Source: Halosimplex aquaticum (GTDB lineage: Archaea; Halobacteriota; Halobacteria; Halobacteriales; Haloarculaceae). From it: a DNA stretch of 64,000 nt. The notes under the pieces are model-generated. The model ran no database searches. It worked only from the letters and a program-made list of their open reading frames with translations, and had not been told where the DNA came from. Of the stretch, positions 43,919 through 52,374 are shown in pieces (position 1 is the first letter of the stretch; every line of letters starts with the position of its first letter). The translations under genes and the position numbers were made by a program. The stretch is taken from assembly GCF_028747785.1 (NCBI RefSeq), contig NZ_CP118158.1, positions 4,588,001 through 4,652,000 of the forward strand. The letters are read 5' to 3'.

Positions 43919-46057
43919 ATGCGAGGCGTTGACAACGATCGTGGAGAGCGGATATCGCGCCGCCAGTACGCCCAGATACTGGCCGGAATGGGGACGGTCG
44001 CACTCGCGGGGTGTCCGAGCGGCGGCGGAGACACGGCGACTCCCGACGGCGACGCTACGGGCGACGCCACCACCACGGAGACGGCCGGCTCCGATGGAGA
44101 CGGCGGAACGTCGACCGACGGTACCGACGCCGGCGCGGGAACCGACCGACAGCCGGTCCGCGACACGATCCGGGTTGCGGTCAACAACTCGCCGGACGTG
44201 TTCAACTGGAACCCGTGGACCCCGCAGGACAACACCACCGGCGACAACTGGATGTCGGAACTCAACGGGCTCACGAACGTCCACACGCCGGAGAACGCCT
44301 ACAGCGGGACGACCGTCCCGACCCCGCACAAGCCCGACCACGAGGAGGTCGAGCTGATGACGTGGATCAAGGAGTGGACGGTCGAGGAGCCCTACGACTG
44401 GCGCCACCACCTCGACGACCGGGCGTCGTTCTGGAACGGCGACCCCTACGACGCGCCGACGCTGGTCACCCACAACCACGTCGCGTGGATGTTCAACGGC
44501 AACAAGTTCACAGAGGGGGAGACGTTCAACGAGGAAGCCGAGGACCAGTGGACCCGCCACGGCTGGTTCGACAAGGGCGAAGTGCCGGCGCAGGACCCGA
44601 ACCCCGTCGCCAAGCCGATTCTCGAAGCCCAGGCCAAGGGACTCCTGTTCAACCCGCCGCTGCACACCGACTACACGAAACCGTACCTCGAACGGTACCA
44701 GGACGCCGGTTCCTCCGACCAGGTCTCGACGGTCTCCGACGACCTGACGAGCGACCGCGTCTCCCTCCAGCGAATCAGCGAGGAGGGCTGGGGGTCGGGC
44801 ATGTACGTCCTCGAGTCGGTGGACGACATCGGCTCGGAGTCCATGACGCTCCGCCTCGACGACGAACACCCCAACGCCGGGCACACGAACGTCAAGAACC
44901 TCGAACTCCGCTGGGCCGAGTCCTCACGCCGCCAGACGCTGGCGTCGAACGGCGACATCGACGTCAACAGCGGCATCGTCGCGCCGACGGCGGACTACAA
45001 CCGCGAGACGCTCCCCGACCACATGCAGGAGCTGACCCGGTGGCTCAACGCCACGCTGGGGACCCAGTGGCTGATGAACTGGCACAACCAGCACCTCCAG
45101 CGCCTGTGGGTCCGCCGCGCGCTCGTCGAGGCGGTCGACTGGAACGCGGTCGTCGCCAACGGCTGGGGCAAACAGACCGGGCGGACCACCTCCTACGACA
45201 CGTTCCTGATGGACGCCGAGTCCGAGAGCACCTTCTCCTCGGACTTCCTGAACAAGCTCCACACCTACTCGCGCGCCCAGAACCTCGACAACGCGACGCA
45301 GTACATGCAGAACGCCGGCTACTCGAAACAGGGCGGGCAGTGGGTCGACCCCAACGGGAACACGGCCAGCATCGACCTCATCGCGCCGTCGAACGATTCG
45401 AGCTACATCCAGGCGGCCCAGTCGATCAAGGCGAACCTCTCGAAGTGGGGCTTCGGCGTCAACTTCTCCTCGCAGGGGTTCTCGACGTGGTCGAACAACC
45501 TCAACCCGGAGGGCAGCGGGCTGAACTTCGACACGTCCATCTTCTGGTCGGACACCGCGACCGTCTTCGGCAAGTACAACGACCGCGGCGCGTGGTGGGG
45601 CGAGGCGCTGCTCGGCGGCAGCCCCTCCGCCGGCAGCGTCTTCCGCCTCACGGAGGACGACGAGCGGGACACCCAGAACAAGCCGATCACCGTCGAACTC
45701 CCGAAGGAGGTCGGCTCGATCGACGCGCCGAACGAGGCCGGTGCCGATCCCGACCTGAAGAACGGCCGCGAGGTCGACATGCTTGAGGTCGTCAACGGGA
45801 TCCGTAAACCGGGGAAGTCCGAAGAAGAGATCAACCGGCTCTACCGCACCTGCGCGCAGTACTACAACTTCTACCTCCCCGACTTCGTGTTCGCGCAGTC
45901 GATATCGGGGGCGTGGGGCAACGTTCGAGACTTCGACTGGCCTGGTCCGGACGAGCAGGCGCTCGACTACGCCCGCAACGTCAGCATCCCGGTCGGGACG
46001 GTGATGACCGGGCTGACGCAAGCCAGTACCGACACCGAATTCGAACCGCCCGAGTGA
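43919..46057 (+). CDS. ABC transporter substrate-binding lipoprotein (extracellular family 5-like)
   Basis: This 712-residue protein starts with a twin-Arg and lipobox signal (ISRRQYAQILAGMGTVALAGC, Cys32) and a Thr/Asp/Gly linker. The body has the family-5 (oligopeptide/oligosaccharide-binding) pattern: TIRVAVNNSPDVFNWNPWTP, DWRHHLDDRASFWNGDPYDA, WVRRALVEAVDWNAVV, and a long C-terminal lobe. In haloarchaea such proteins import oligosaccharides or peptides. The location beside a secreted GH5 suggests an oligosaccharide ligand. No permease or ATPase gene is adjacent, so the partner transporter lies elsewhere. Confidence 0.82.
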   Translation: MRGVDNDRGERISRRQYAQILAGMGTVALAGCPSGGGDTATPDGDATGDATTTETAGSDGDGGTSTDGTDAGAGTDRQPVRDTIRVAVNNSPDVFNWNPWTPQDNTTGDNWMSELNGLTNVHTPENAYSGTTVPTPHKPDHEEVELMTWIKEWTVEEPYDWRHHLDDRASFWNGDPYDAPTLVTHNHVAWMFNGNKFTEGETFNEEAEDQWTRHGWFDKGEVPAQDPNPVAKPILEAQAKGLLFNPPLHTDYTKPYLERYQDAGSSDQVSTVSDDLTSDRVSLQRISEEGWGSGMYVLESVDDIGSESMTLRLDDEHPNAGHTNVKNLELRWAESSRRQTLASNGDIDVNSGIVAPTADYNRETLPDHMQELTRWLNATLGTQWLMNWHNQHLQRLWVRRALVEAVDWNAVVANGWGKQTGRTTSYDTFLMDAESESTFSSDFLNKLHTYSRAQNLDNATQYMQNAGYSKQGGQWVDPNGNTASIDLIAPSNDSSYIQAAQSIKANLSKWGFGVNFSSQGFSTWSNNLNPEGSGLNFDTSIFWSDTATVFGKYNDRGAWWGEALLGGSPSAGSVFRLTEDDERDTQNKPITVELPKEVGSIDAPNEAGADPDLKNGREVDMLEVVNGIRKPGKSEEEINRLYRTCAQYYNFYLPDFVFAQSISGAWGNVRDFDWPGPDEQALDYARNVSIPVGTVMTGLTQASTDTEFEPPE

Positions 46058-46094
46058 CGGCGGACGGACCCGAAATTTCTCGTCGACCCGCTTC

Positions 46095-48566
46095 TCAGCG
46101 GTCGACGTCGACCGTCGTCTCCGACCCGTCGTAGGAGACAGTCTCGTCACTTTCGGACGCTTCGACGCCGACGCCGCGGCCCTCGCCGACGGCGACGACC
46201 TCGAAGCCGCGTTCCTCGACGAGTTCCGGGAACGACCCGTCGCGGTCGCCGATCGTCAGTTCGCTCGCCGCGTCGGCCCAGCGGATCGGGGTGAACGCGA
46301 ACGCGCCGTCCTCGTAGTCGTAGCCGTCGCCGGCGTCCTCGTAGACGTCGAACTCGCCGTCGCGACCGGGGTAGACGCGCAGTTCCCAGTCGGCGTCCGG
46401 GCGCTCGCCGGTGTGCTGGACGACCGGCCCCATCGGCACGACGCTCCCGGCCTTCACGAACAGCGGGACCTTCTCCAGGGGCGCGTCGGCGAGGACCCTC
46501 TGGCCGCCCTCGTAGCGCTCGCCCGTCCAGAAGTCGTACCAGTCGGTGTCCTCGGGGAGGTACACCTCGCGCGCCTCGGCCGTCTCGTCGAGCGGTTCGG
46601 AGTCGGGGCCGTAGTACATCGGTTCGGTGACCGGACAGACCATGAACGCCGGGCCGAACATGAACTGGTCGCCCACCTCGTGGGCCGTCTCGTCGTCGGG
46701 GAACTCCAGCGCGAGGTGGCGGTACATCGTGTAGTCGCGGTGGGTCTCCCAGCCGGCCAGCGAGTAGATGTACGGCAGCAGGCGGTAGCGCAGGCGGTCG
46801 AACTTCACGAGCGTGTCGTAGGTTCGCTCGCCGGGCTCGCCGAAGCGCCACATCTCGCGGGCGGTGTGGGTCCCGTGCGAGCGGAACAGCGGCAGGAAGG
46901 CGCCGTACTGGAACCAGCGGACGTACAGTTCGCGGTAGCCGGCGTCCTCGTTGCCCTCGTCGAAGTCGCCGTCGATGATCCACGAGTAGTCGGCGTTGCC
47001 GGCGAAGAACGCGCCGATGTCGAGCGTCCACTTCGGGTTGCCCGCGGCCGTGAACTGCAGGCCGTCGGTGATCTGCGTGCGGTAGCGCTCCCACGTCGCC
47101 TCGATGTCGCCCGACCACGTGATCGCGCCGTAGCGCTGCTGGCCCGGATAGCCCGAGCGAGTGAGGTTGATGACGCGCTTGTCGTCGGTCGCCTCGCGCT
47201 GGCCCTCGTACATCCCCTTCGCCTGGTGCAGCGAGTAGGTGTTGAGGTAGCCCGGGTCGAGGACGTGCTTGAACGCGTCCGTCGTGTGCTGAACCAGGCG
47301 GTGGGGCTCCGGACACGTGGGGAGCGTCCACGTCGGGTCGTACGGCTCCGTGGAGTCGCACCACCACGCGTCGACGCCGTGGTCGAACAGGCCCTCCTTC
47401 GCCTGGTTCCAGTAGATGTCCCGCGCTTCCTCGGAGAAGGCGTCGTAGTAGCGCTGCTCGTTACCCGGCGCCGGCACGTCCTCGTCGTCGAGGATGTGGC
47501 CGGCCGCGCGCATCTCGTCGTAGTTCTCGCCGGCGAGCATGTTCGGCCAGATGGAGATCATCAGGCGGACGTTCCGCTCGTGGAGGTCGTCCATCATCGC
47601 CGACGGGTCGGGGAACCGGTCGGGGGCGAACGACTTCTGGCCCCACTGGCCCCAGTCGCCCTCGGGGCCGTCCCACTCCTCGAAGTTCGGGTGGTGGTCC
47701 TCGGTGTCGGGCCAGTACTGCCAGTCCTGGACGATGCAGTCGATCGGGATCTCCCGCTCGCGGTACTCGTCGACGACCTCGACCAGTTCCTCGGCGGTCT
47801 TGTACCGCTCCTTCGACTGGACGTAGCCGTAGGACCACTTCGGGAGCATCGTCGATTCGCCGGTCAACTGGCGGAATCCGGCGATCACCTCGTCGGGCTC
47901 GCCGGCGACGAAGAACACGTCGAGGGCGTCGTCACACTCCGTCCAGACGAACGAGCCGTGCTGGTCGTCGTGGAAGGACGTCGTCGACCCCGTGTTCCAC
48001 AGCATCCCGTAGCCGCGCGTCGAGAGGAACGCCGGCATCGCGACCTTCGTGTTCCCCTGATAGAGGGTCTGCTCCTCGCCGCGGTAGTTGGCGACGCCGT
48101 CGTCGTGCTGGCCGAGACCGAGGATGGCCTCGTCGTCGGCGAACTCCAGGTCCAGCCGTGTCGAGTACGCCTCGCGGTCGAGCGAGTCGCGCGGCGTCGC
48201 CACCTCGCTGTCCCCGACCGTCAGTTCCTCGGGCGACACGCGGACGACGGACTTGCCGCCCTCCTCGGGTTCGCTCACGAGGCGCCGCCCGTCGACGTCG
48301 CGCCAGGTGATCGCGCCGGTCTCGCGGTCGAGTTCGACGCGCAGTTCGCCGGTGCGGAGTTCGAACTCCCTCTCGCGCTCTATCAGGTCCCATTCGTCGC
48401 TCGGTTCCTGCTCGACGACCATCGGACTCTCGGCGTCCGGGATCGCCTCCCCGGCCGTGTACACCAGGCGAACGACGTTCTCGTCGAGGACCTGCAGTTT
48501 GATGCGATTCCCACCCGCCTCGAACAGCGGACCGTCCGTCTCCCTTCCCAGGGTGTCGACGTGCAT
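46095..48566 (-). CDS. Glycoside hydrolase family 31, alpha-xylosidase-like
   Basis: This 823-residue enzyme has the GH31 N-terminal beta domain, TIM barrel and C-terminal beta domains. The nucleophile region GVDAWWCDSTEPYD has Asp404; the acid/base region is around DGDFDEG/FRSHGTH. WWxDSTEP is the version I recall from alpha-xylosidases and related transglucosylases rather than maltases. There is no signal peptide, so imported xyloglucan or isoprimeverose-type oligosaccharides are likely substrates. The start at 48566 (MHVDTLGRE) has a TATA-like AACATAAAG (minus strand, 48591-48599) at -25 to -33. It is divergent from the GH10 gene. Confidence 0.88.
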   Translation of the reverse strand: MHVDTLGRETDGPLFEAGGNRIKLQVLDENVVRLVYTAGEAIPDAESPMVVEQEPSDEWDLIEREREFELRTGELRVELDRETGAITWRDVDGRRLVSEPEEGGKSVVRVSPEELTVGDSEVATPRDSLDREAYSTRLDLEFADDEAILGLGQHDDGVANYRGEEQTLYQGNTKVAMPAFLSTRGYGMLWNTGSTTSFHDDQHGSFVWTECDDALDVFFVAGEPDEVIAGFRQLTGESTMLPKWSYGYVQSKERYKTAEELVEVVDEYREREIPIDCIVQDWQYWPDTEDHHPNFEEWDGPEGDWGQWGQKSFAPDRFPDPSAMMDDLHERNVRLMISIWPNMLAGENYDEMRAAGHILDDEDVPAPGNEQRYYDAFSEEARDIYWNQAKEGLFDHGVDAWWCDSTEPYDPTWTLPTCPEPHRLVQHTTDAFKHVLDPGYLNTYSLHQAKGMYEGQREATDDKRVINLTRSGYPGQQRYGAITWSGDIEATWERYRTQITDGLQFTAAGNPKWTLDIGAFFAGNADYSWIIDGDFDEGNEDAGYRELYVRWFQYGAFLPLFRSHGTHTAREMWRFGEPGERTYDTLVKFDRLRYRLLPYIYSLAGWETHRDYTMYRHLALEFPDDETAHEVGDQFMFGPAFMVCPVTEPMYYGPDSEPLDETAEAREVYLPEDTDWYDFWTGERYEGGQRVLADAPLEKVPLFVKAGSVVPMGPVVQHTGERPDADWELRVYPGRDGEFDVYEDAGDGYDYEDGAFAFTPIRWADAASELTIGDRDGSFPELVEERGFEVVAVGEGRGVGVEASESDETVSYDGSETTVDVDR

Positions 48567-48590
48567 GAATTTACTCACTTTCGGGTCCGT

Positions 48591-48636
48591 CTTTATGTTT
48601 CCTGTCGCGTCCGTCGGTCTGCCCGATATCTTTTTC
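48591..48636. promoter_or_regulatory. Back-to-back TATA elements of the GH31/GH10 divergent promoter
   Basis: CTTTATGTT (48591-48599, read AACATAAAG on the minus strand) serves GH31; GATATCTTTTTC (48625-48636) is 25-36 nt upstream of the GH10 ATG. Both are at leaderless distances, so one regulator in the 25 bp between them could control both genes. Confidence 0.45.
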
Positions 48637-48660
48637 CGGGACGGATTCACCTGTTACGGT

Positions 48661-49647
48661 ATGGCTGACGAGCCCAGACTCCGAGACGTAGCCGCGGATC
48701 GGGACTTCGAGATCGGCGCCGCCGTCGCGGCCGAACCGCTCCGGACCGACGCCTCCTACAAGAAGATCCTCCGCAACGAGTTCAACTACGTCACCGCCGA
48801 GAACGCGCTGAAGATGGGGCCGCTCCGCCCCGCTCGACACACCTACGACTTCCGCGACGCTGACGCGGTGGTCGACTACGCCCGGGAGCACGACCAGACA
48901 GTCCGCGCGCACACGCTCGCGTGGCACAACCAGACGCCCGAGTGGTTCCAGGAGTGGGACTACACGGACGGCCAGCTCGAAGACTTCCTGCGCGACCACG
49001 TCCACACGACGGCCGGCCGCTACCGGAGCAGAGTCGACGCCTGGGACGTGGTGAACGAGGCCGTCGCGGACGACGGGACGATGCGTGACAACCTCTGGTA
49101 CGACGCCATGGGCGAGAGATACCTCGACAGGGCCTTCGAGTGGGCCGACGAGGTGGCGTCCGAGACGGACCTCTACTACAACGACTACGGCGCCGACGGC
49201 GTCAACGAGAAGTCCGACGCGATATACGACCTGGTCTCCCGGATGCTCGACCGCGGCGTCCCGATCGACGGCGTCGGTCTCCAGCTGCACGCGCTCCACG
49301 AGAAGCCCGCCCCCGAGTCCGTCGCCGAGAACGTCCGCCGATTCAGAGAGCTGGACCTCGACGTGCAGATCACGGAGATGGACGTGGCCTACACGCCCGC
49401 AGACGACCCCGGCGACAGGGACGCCCGCTGGGAGAAGCAGGCCGAGTACTACCGGGCGATCACGGAGGTCTGTCTCGACGAGGGCGTCGACACGCTCGTC
49501 GTCTGGGGCGTCCGCGACTCCGACTCGTGGGTTTCGAGCTGGTTCGAATCGCTGACCGGCGACCCGCTGCTGTTCGACGCCGGCAACGACCCGAAGCCCG
49601 CCTACCACGCGATCAAAGAGACGCTCGAAACGTACGAGCCGAACTGA
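48661..49647 (+). CDS. Endo-1,4-beta-xylanase, GH10, cytoplasmic type
   Basis: This 328-residue GH10 TIM barrel has acid/base Glu133 (WDVVNEAV) and nucleophile Glu239 (VQITEMDVAY), with the substrate-binding HTLAWHNQTPEW and LQLHALHE segments. It starts MADEPRLRDVAADRDF with no signal peptide, so it probably degrades imported xylo-oligosaccharides rather than polymer, as in bacterial intracellular GH10 enzymes. The long upstream in-frame extension overlaps GH31 and was rejected. It is paired with divergent GH31 and the downstream convergent xylose dehydrogenase-like gene. Confidence 0.93.
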   Translation: MADEPRLRDVAADRDFEIGAAVAAEPLRTDASYKKILRNEFNYVTAENALKMGPLRPARHTYDFRDADAVVDYAREHDQTVRAHTLAWHNQTPEWFQEWDYTDGQLEDFLRDHVHTTAGRYRSRVDAWDVVNEAVADDGTMRDNLWYDAMGERYLDRAFEWADEVASETDLYYNDYGADGVNEKSDAIYDLVSRMLDRGVPIDGVGLQLHALHEKPAPESVAENVRRFRELDLDVQITEMDVAYTPADDPGDRDARWEKQAEYYRAITEVCLDEGVDTLVVWGVRDSDSWVSSWFESLTGDPLLFDAGNDPKPAYHAIKETLETYEPN

Positions 49648-49671
49648 CCGACGAGCGCTGCCGGCGGTTTT

Positions 49672-50739
49672 TCACAGGTCGACGCGCTCGCCGGTCTCGG
49701 CGGACTCGTAGACTGCCTCGGTCGTGCGCACGTCGAAGTGGCCGTGTTCGCCGTCGGGACCGATCTCCATGTCGGTCAGGACGCCGGTCGCGAAGTAGTC
49801 GAACTCCTCGACCATCTCCGACGGTTCGTCGACGTCGACCGCCGTCTCCTCGCCCTCCTGTTCGACGGTGATCCGGCGGTCGCCGTCGACGTCGAACGGC
49901 CGGTCTACGCGGATCCGACCGCGCGTGCCGCCGACCTCGAAGTAGTTGGTCCCCGCGACTTCGTAGCCGGTGTCGCACTGGGCGACCGGCCCGTCCGGGA
50001 ACTCCATCGTGAACGCGCAGTACTTCTCCAGGCCGTCGAACTCGGGCGGCCCCTCCACGGTCGAGGCGTGGACGGCGACCGGATCAGAATCGAGGACGAA
50101 CCGCGCGGTGTTGAGCGGGTATATCCCGAGGTCCATCAGCGGACCGCCCCCCGCGAGATCGGGGTCGAGGCGCCACTGGTCCGTGTCCTCGCCGGCCGCG
50201 ATCAGGTTGTACCCGAACGCGCCGCGCACCTGCACCGGGTCGCCGATGGCACCGTCCTGCACGGTGTCGCGGACCCATCTGACGGAGCGGGTCGTCTGCA
50301 TCCGGTAGGCGGTCATCAGTTCGACGCCCGCTTCGTCGCAGGCCTCTACGCACTGCCGCGCGCGGTCGGCGGTCGCCTCCAGCGGTTTCTCGCAGAGGAC
50401 GTGTTTCCCAAGGTCGGCCGCGGTCTCGACGTGCGGCAGGTGGAGCGCGTTGGGCGTGACGACGTAGACGGCGTCGTAGGCGTCGGCGGCCTCGCCGTCC
50501 GCGAAGTCGTCGTAGGTCAGCGCGTGCTCGACGTCCTTCTCGTCGGCGACCCGCTCGGCCTTCGCCCGGTCGCCGCTGACGACGGTCGTCGTCTCGCAGT
50601 AGTCCGACTCGGCGATGGCCGGGATCGCGACGTCCGGACCGAACCACCCGAGGCCCACGACGGCGAATCGCAGGGGCCCGCCGTCCACCGGTCGCTCCCA
50701 GTCCCGCTCGTCGAACGCAGTCGGTACTTCCAGGTCCAT
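49672..50739 (-). CDS. D-xylose 1-dehydrogenase (NADP+), Gfo6-like
   Basis: This 355-residue Gfo/Idh/MocA enzyme begins with an extension AFDERDWERP before the Rossmann motif VVGLGWFG (about 27-34), then CEKPLEAT and GGPLMDLGIYPLN with the catalytic acidic residue. The N-terminal FDxRDW extension and overall length match the haloarchaeal D-xylose dehydrogenases known from Haloarcula and Haloferax, as I recall them. It oxidises D-xylose (or arabinose/glucose) to the lactone as the first step of oxidative pentose breakdown. A TATA-like CATTTTTG (minus strand, 50763-50770) is at -24 to -31. It is convergent with GH10. Confidence 0.78.
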   Translation of the reverse strand: MDLEVPTAFDERDWERPVDGGPLRFAVVGLGWFGPDVAIPAIAESDYCETTTVVSGDRAKAERVADEKDVEHALTYDDFADGEAADAYDAVYVVTPNALHLPHVETAADLGKHVLCEKPLEATADRARQCVEACDEAGVELMTAYRMQTTRSVRWVRDTVQDGAIGDPVQVRGAFGYNLIAAGEDTDQWRLDPDLAGGGPLMDLGIYPLNTARFVLDSDPVAVHASTVEGPPEFDGLEKYCAFTMEFPDGPVAQCDTGYEVAGTNYFEVGGTRGRIRVDRPFDVDGDRRITVEQEGEETAVDVDEPSEMVEEFDYFATGVLTDMEIGPDGEHGHFDVRTTEAVYESAETGERVDL

Positions 50740-50762
50740 ACGACGACAAGTTCGGCCACGAG

Positions 50763-50770
50763 CAAAAATG
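50763..50770 (-). promoter_or_regulatory. TATA-like element of the xylose dehydrogenase gene
   Basis: CATTTTTG on the minus strand, 24-31 nt upstream of the start at 50739, without a Shine-Dalgarno; consistent with a leaderless transcript. Confidence 0.35.
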
Positions 50771-50826
50771 GGGACGGTCGCGAAAGCGCGGGGATCGGAT
50801 CGCCGCGGTCGTCGCGGCTCGGCCGC

Positions 50827-52191
50827 TCAGAACCCGTACAGCTCTTTTGGGCGCTCGTAGGCGACGTGGTTGACCAGATCCTCGGCCACGTCGAGGGGCA
50901 TCTGCCCGCGCTCGACCTTCGTCCCGACGACGTTCGCGAGCGTCCGTCGGAACATCTCGAATCGGGAGCCGAACGAGAGGAGCTTGCGCGAGTCGCTGAC
51001 CATGCCGGCGTGGTTGGCCAGCAGGTCGACGCTACCGACGTAGTCGAGCTGGTGGTCCATCCCGAACGGGCTGTCGTTGTACCACCACGCGGGGCCGACG
51101 CTGACGTTCGGGAACGCCCGCGCGATGGTCGTGATCGAGGGGTAGTGCGTCGGGTCGACGACGTAGAGGACCAGCTCGCCCTCGCCGTCGAAGCGATTGA
51201 CGAGGTGGCGCAGTCCCTCGGTCAGATTCAGGTCCCCCGTCGTCGCCGTGCCGCCCGCCGCCGGGCCGATCGTCTCGTAGAGTTCCTGCCGGTAGTGGCG
51301 GACCGGGCCCATGTGGAGTTGGGTGACCCAGCCTTTCTCGACGTTCAGTTCGGTCACGAACTCCAGCATGTACGCCTGGAAGTCCTCGATCTCCCGTTCG
51401 CTCAACTGCTCGCCCGAGCGGCGCTTCTCGAATATCTCCCGGGCGCGCTCGTCGCTGACGGGCCGCGAGACGGGCTCCCTGATGCCGATGTCGCAGGCGA
51501 CGCAGCCGCGCTCGGCGAAGTGGTCGTGGGTCGCCTCCAGCGCGGCGCGGAAGCCGTCGAAGTCCTCGGGGTCGTGGTCGGTCGCGTCGTCGAGGTCCGC
51601 GACGAACTCGTCGAAGTCGGCGTTCTGGACGTTGACGGCGCGGTCGCCCCGCCACGTCGGCCGGACGTCGACGCCCTCGACCTCCGTCTCGGCGCGCTCG
51701 TGGTACGCGAGGTCGTCCGTCGGGTCGTCCGTCGTCCCGACGACCTCGACGTTCATCTCTCGCAGGAGTTCCTGCGGGCGCATGTCGTCCCCGGCGAGTT
51801 GCTCGCTCGTCTCCTCCCATATCTCGTCGGCTGTCTCGGCGGAGACGGGCTGATCGATGCCGAATCGCCGCTTCAGGTCGAGGTGGAGCCACTCGTAGAC
51901 CGGGTTGCCGGCCATCTCGGGGACGACCTCGGCGAAGGCGTCCCACTTCTCCCGGTTGCTCCCGTCGCCGGTGATCAGCTCCTCGTCGACGCCGCGCTTT
52001 CGCATCATCGACCAGACGTAGTGGTCGGTCGCGCCCTGGACTTCCCAGATGTCGTCCCAGCCGTCGTTCTCGACGATCTCGACGACGTCGGCGTGGGTGT
52101 GCGGGTCGAGGATCGGTCGGTCCGCGATGTCATCGTAGAGCGTCTCTGCCGCCTCGGTTTCGAGCAGGTACGTCTCGTCGAGGAAGCTCAT
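50827..52191 (-). CDS. uxaC: Glucuronate isomerase
   Basis: This 454-residue amidohydrolase-fold isomerase converts D-glucuronate to D-fructuronate (or galacturonate to tagaturonate). It shows RPILDPHTHADV with the metal His pair near residue 30, KRRFGID, the VTQLHMGPVRH motif, YVVDPTHYPSI, and NVSVGPAWWYNDSPFGM plus GMVSDSRKLLSFGSRFEMFRR at the end, all hallmarks of UxaC. The start at 52191 (MSFLDETYLLE) is one strand before the core. It is the first catabolic step for uronic acid released by the GH67 enzyme at 61477. Confidence 0.94.
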   Translation of the reverse strand: MSFLDETYLLETEAAETLYDDIADRPILDPHTHADVVEIVENDGWDDIWEVQGATDHYVWSMMRKRGVDEELITGDGSNREKWDAFAEVVPEMAGNPVYEWLHLDLKRRFGIDQPVSAETADEIWEETSEQLAGDDMRPQELLREMNVEVVGTTDDPTDDLAYHERAETEVEGVDVRPTWRGDRAVNVQNADFDEFVADLDDATDHDPEDFDGFRAALEATHDHFAERGCVACDIGIREPVSRPVSDERAREIFEKRRSGEQLSEREIEDFQAYMLEFVTELNVEKGWVTQLHMGPVRHYRQELYETIGPAAGGTATTGDLNLTEGLRHLVNRFDGEGELVLYVVDPTHYPSITTIARAFPNVSVGPAWWYNDSPFGMDHQLDYVGSVDLLANHAGMVSDSRKLLSFGSRFEMFRRTLANVVGTKVERGQMPLDVAEDLVNHVAYERPKELYGF

Positions 52192-52374
52192 GGCGCGTCG
52201 TACCGCCGAGTAACAGATAAAGGTACGCGTCCGATCGCGAGCGTTCCGCCGTCGCGGTCGATCATCACCGTCCGCGGTGTTCGAATCAACGACGGTGCCC
52301 CCCGAGCGGAACGAGTCAACGCATTCGAACGTCCGCCTTTTTTGTAGCCACCGGGCGCAGGGCACACGTCACCA

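Noticed and set aside
49738-52347. 869-residue plus-strand open frame
   Set aside because: It is antisense to xylose dehydrogenase and uxaC; high GC makes long antisense frames common. The composition (Val/Arg/Asp alternation) matches a shadow and no family is recognisable.
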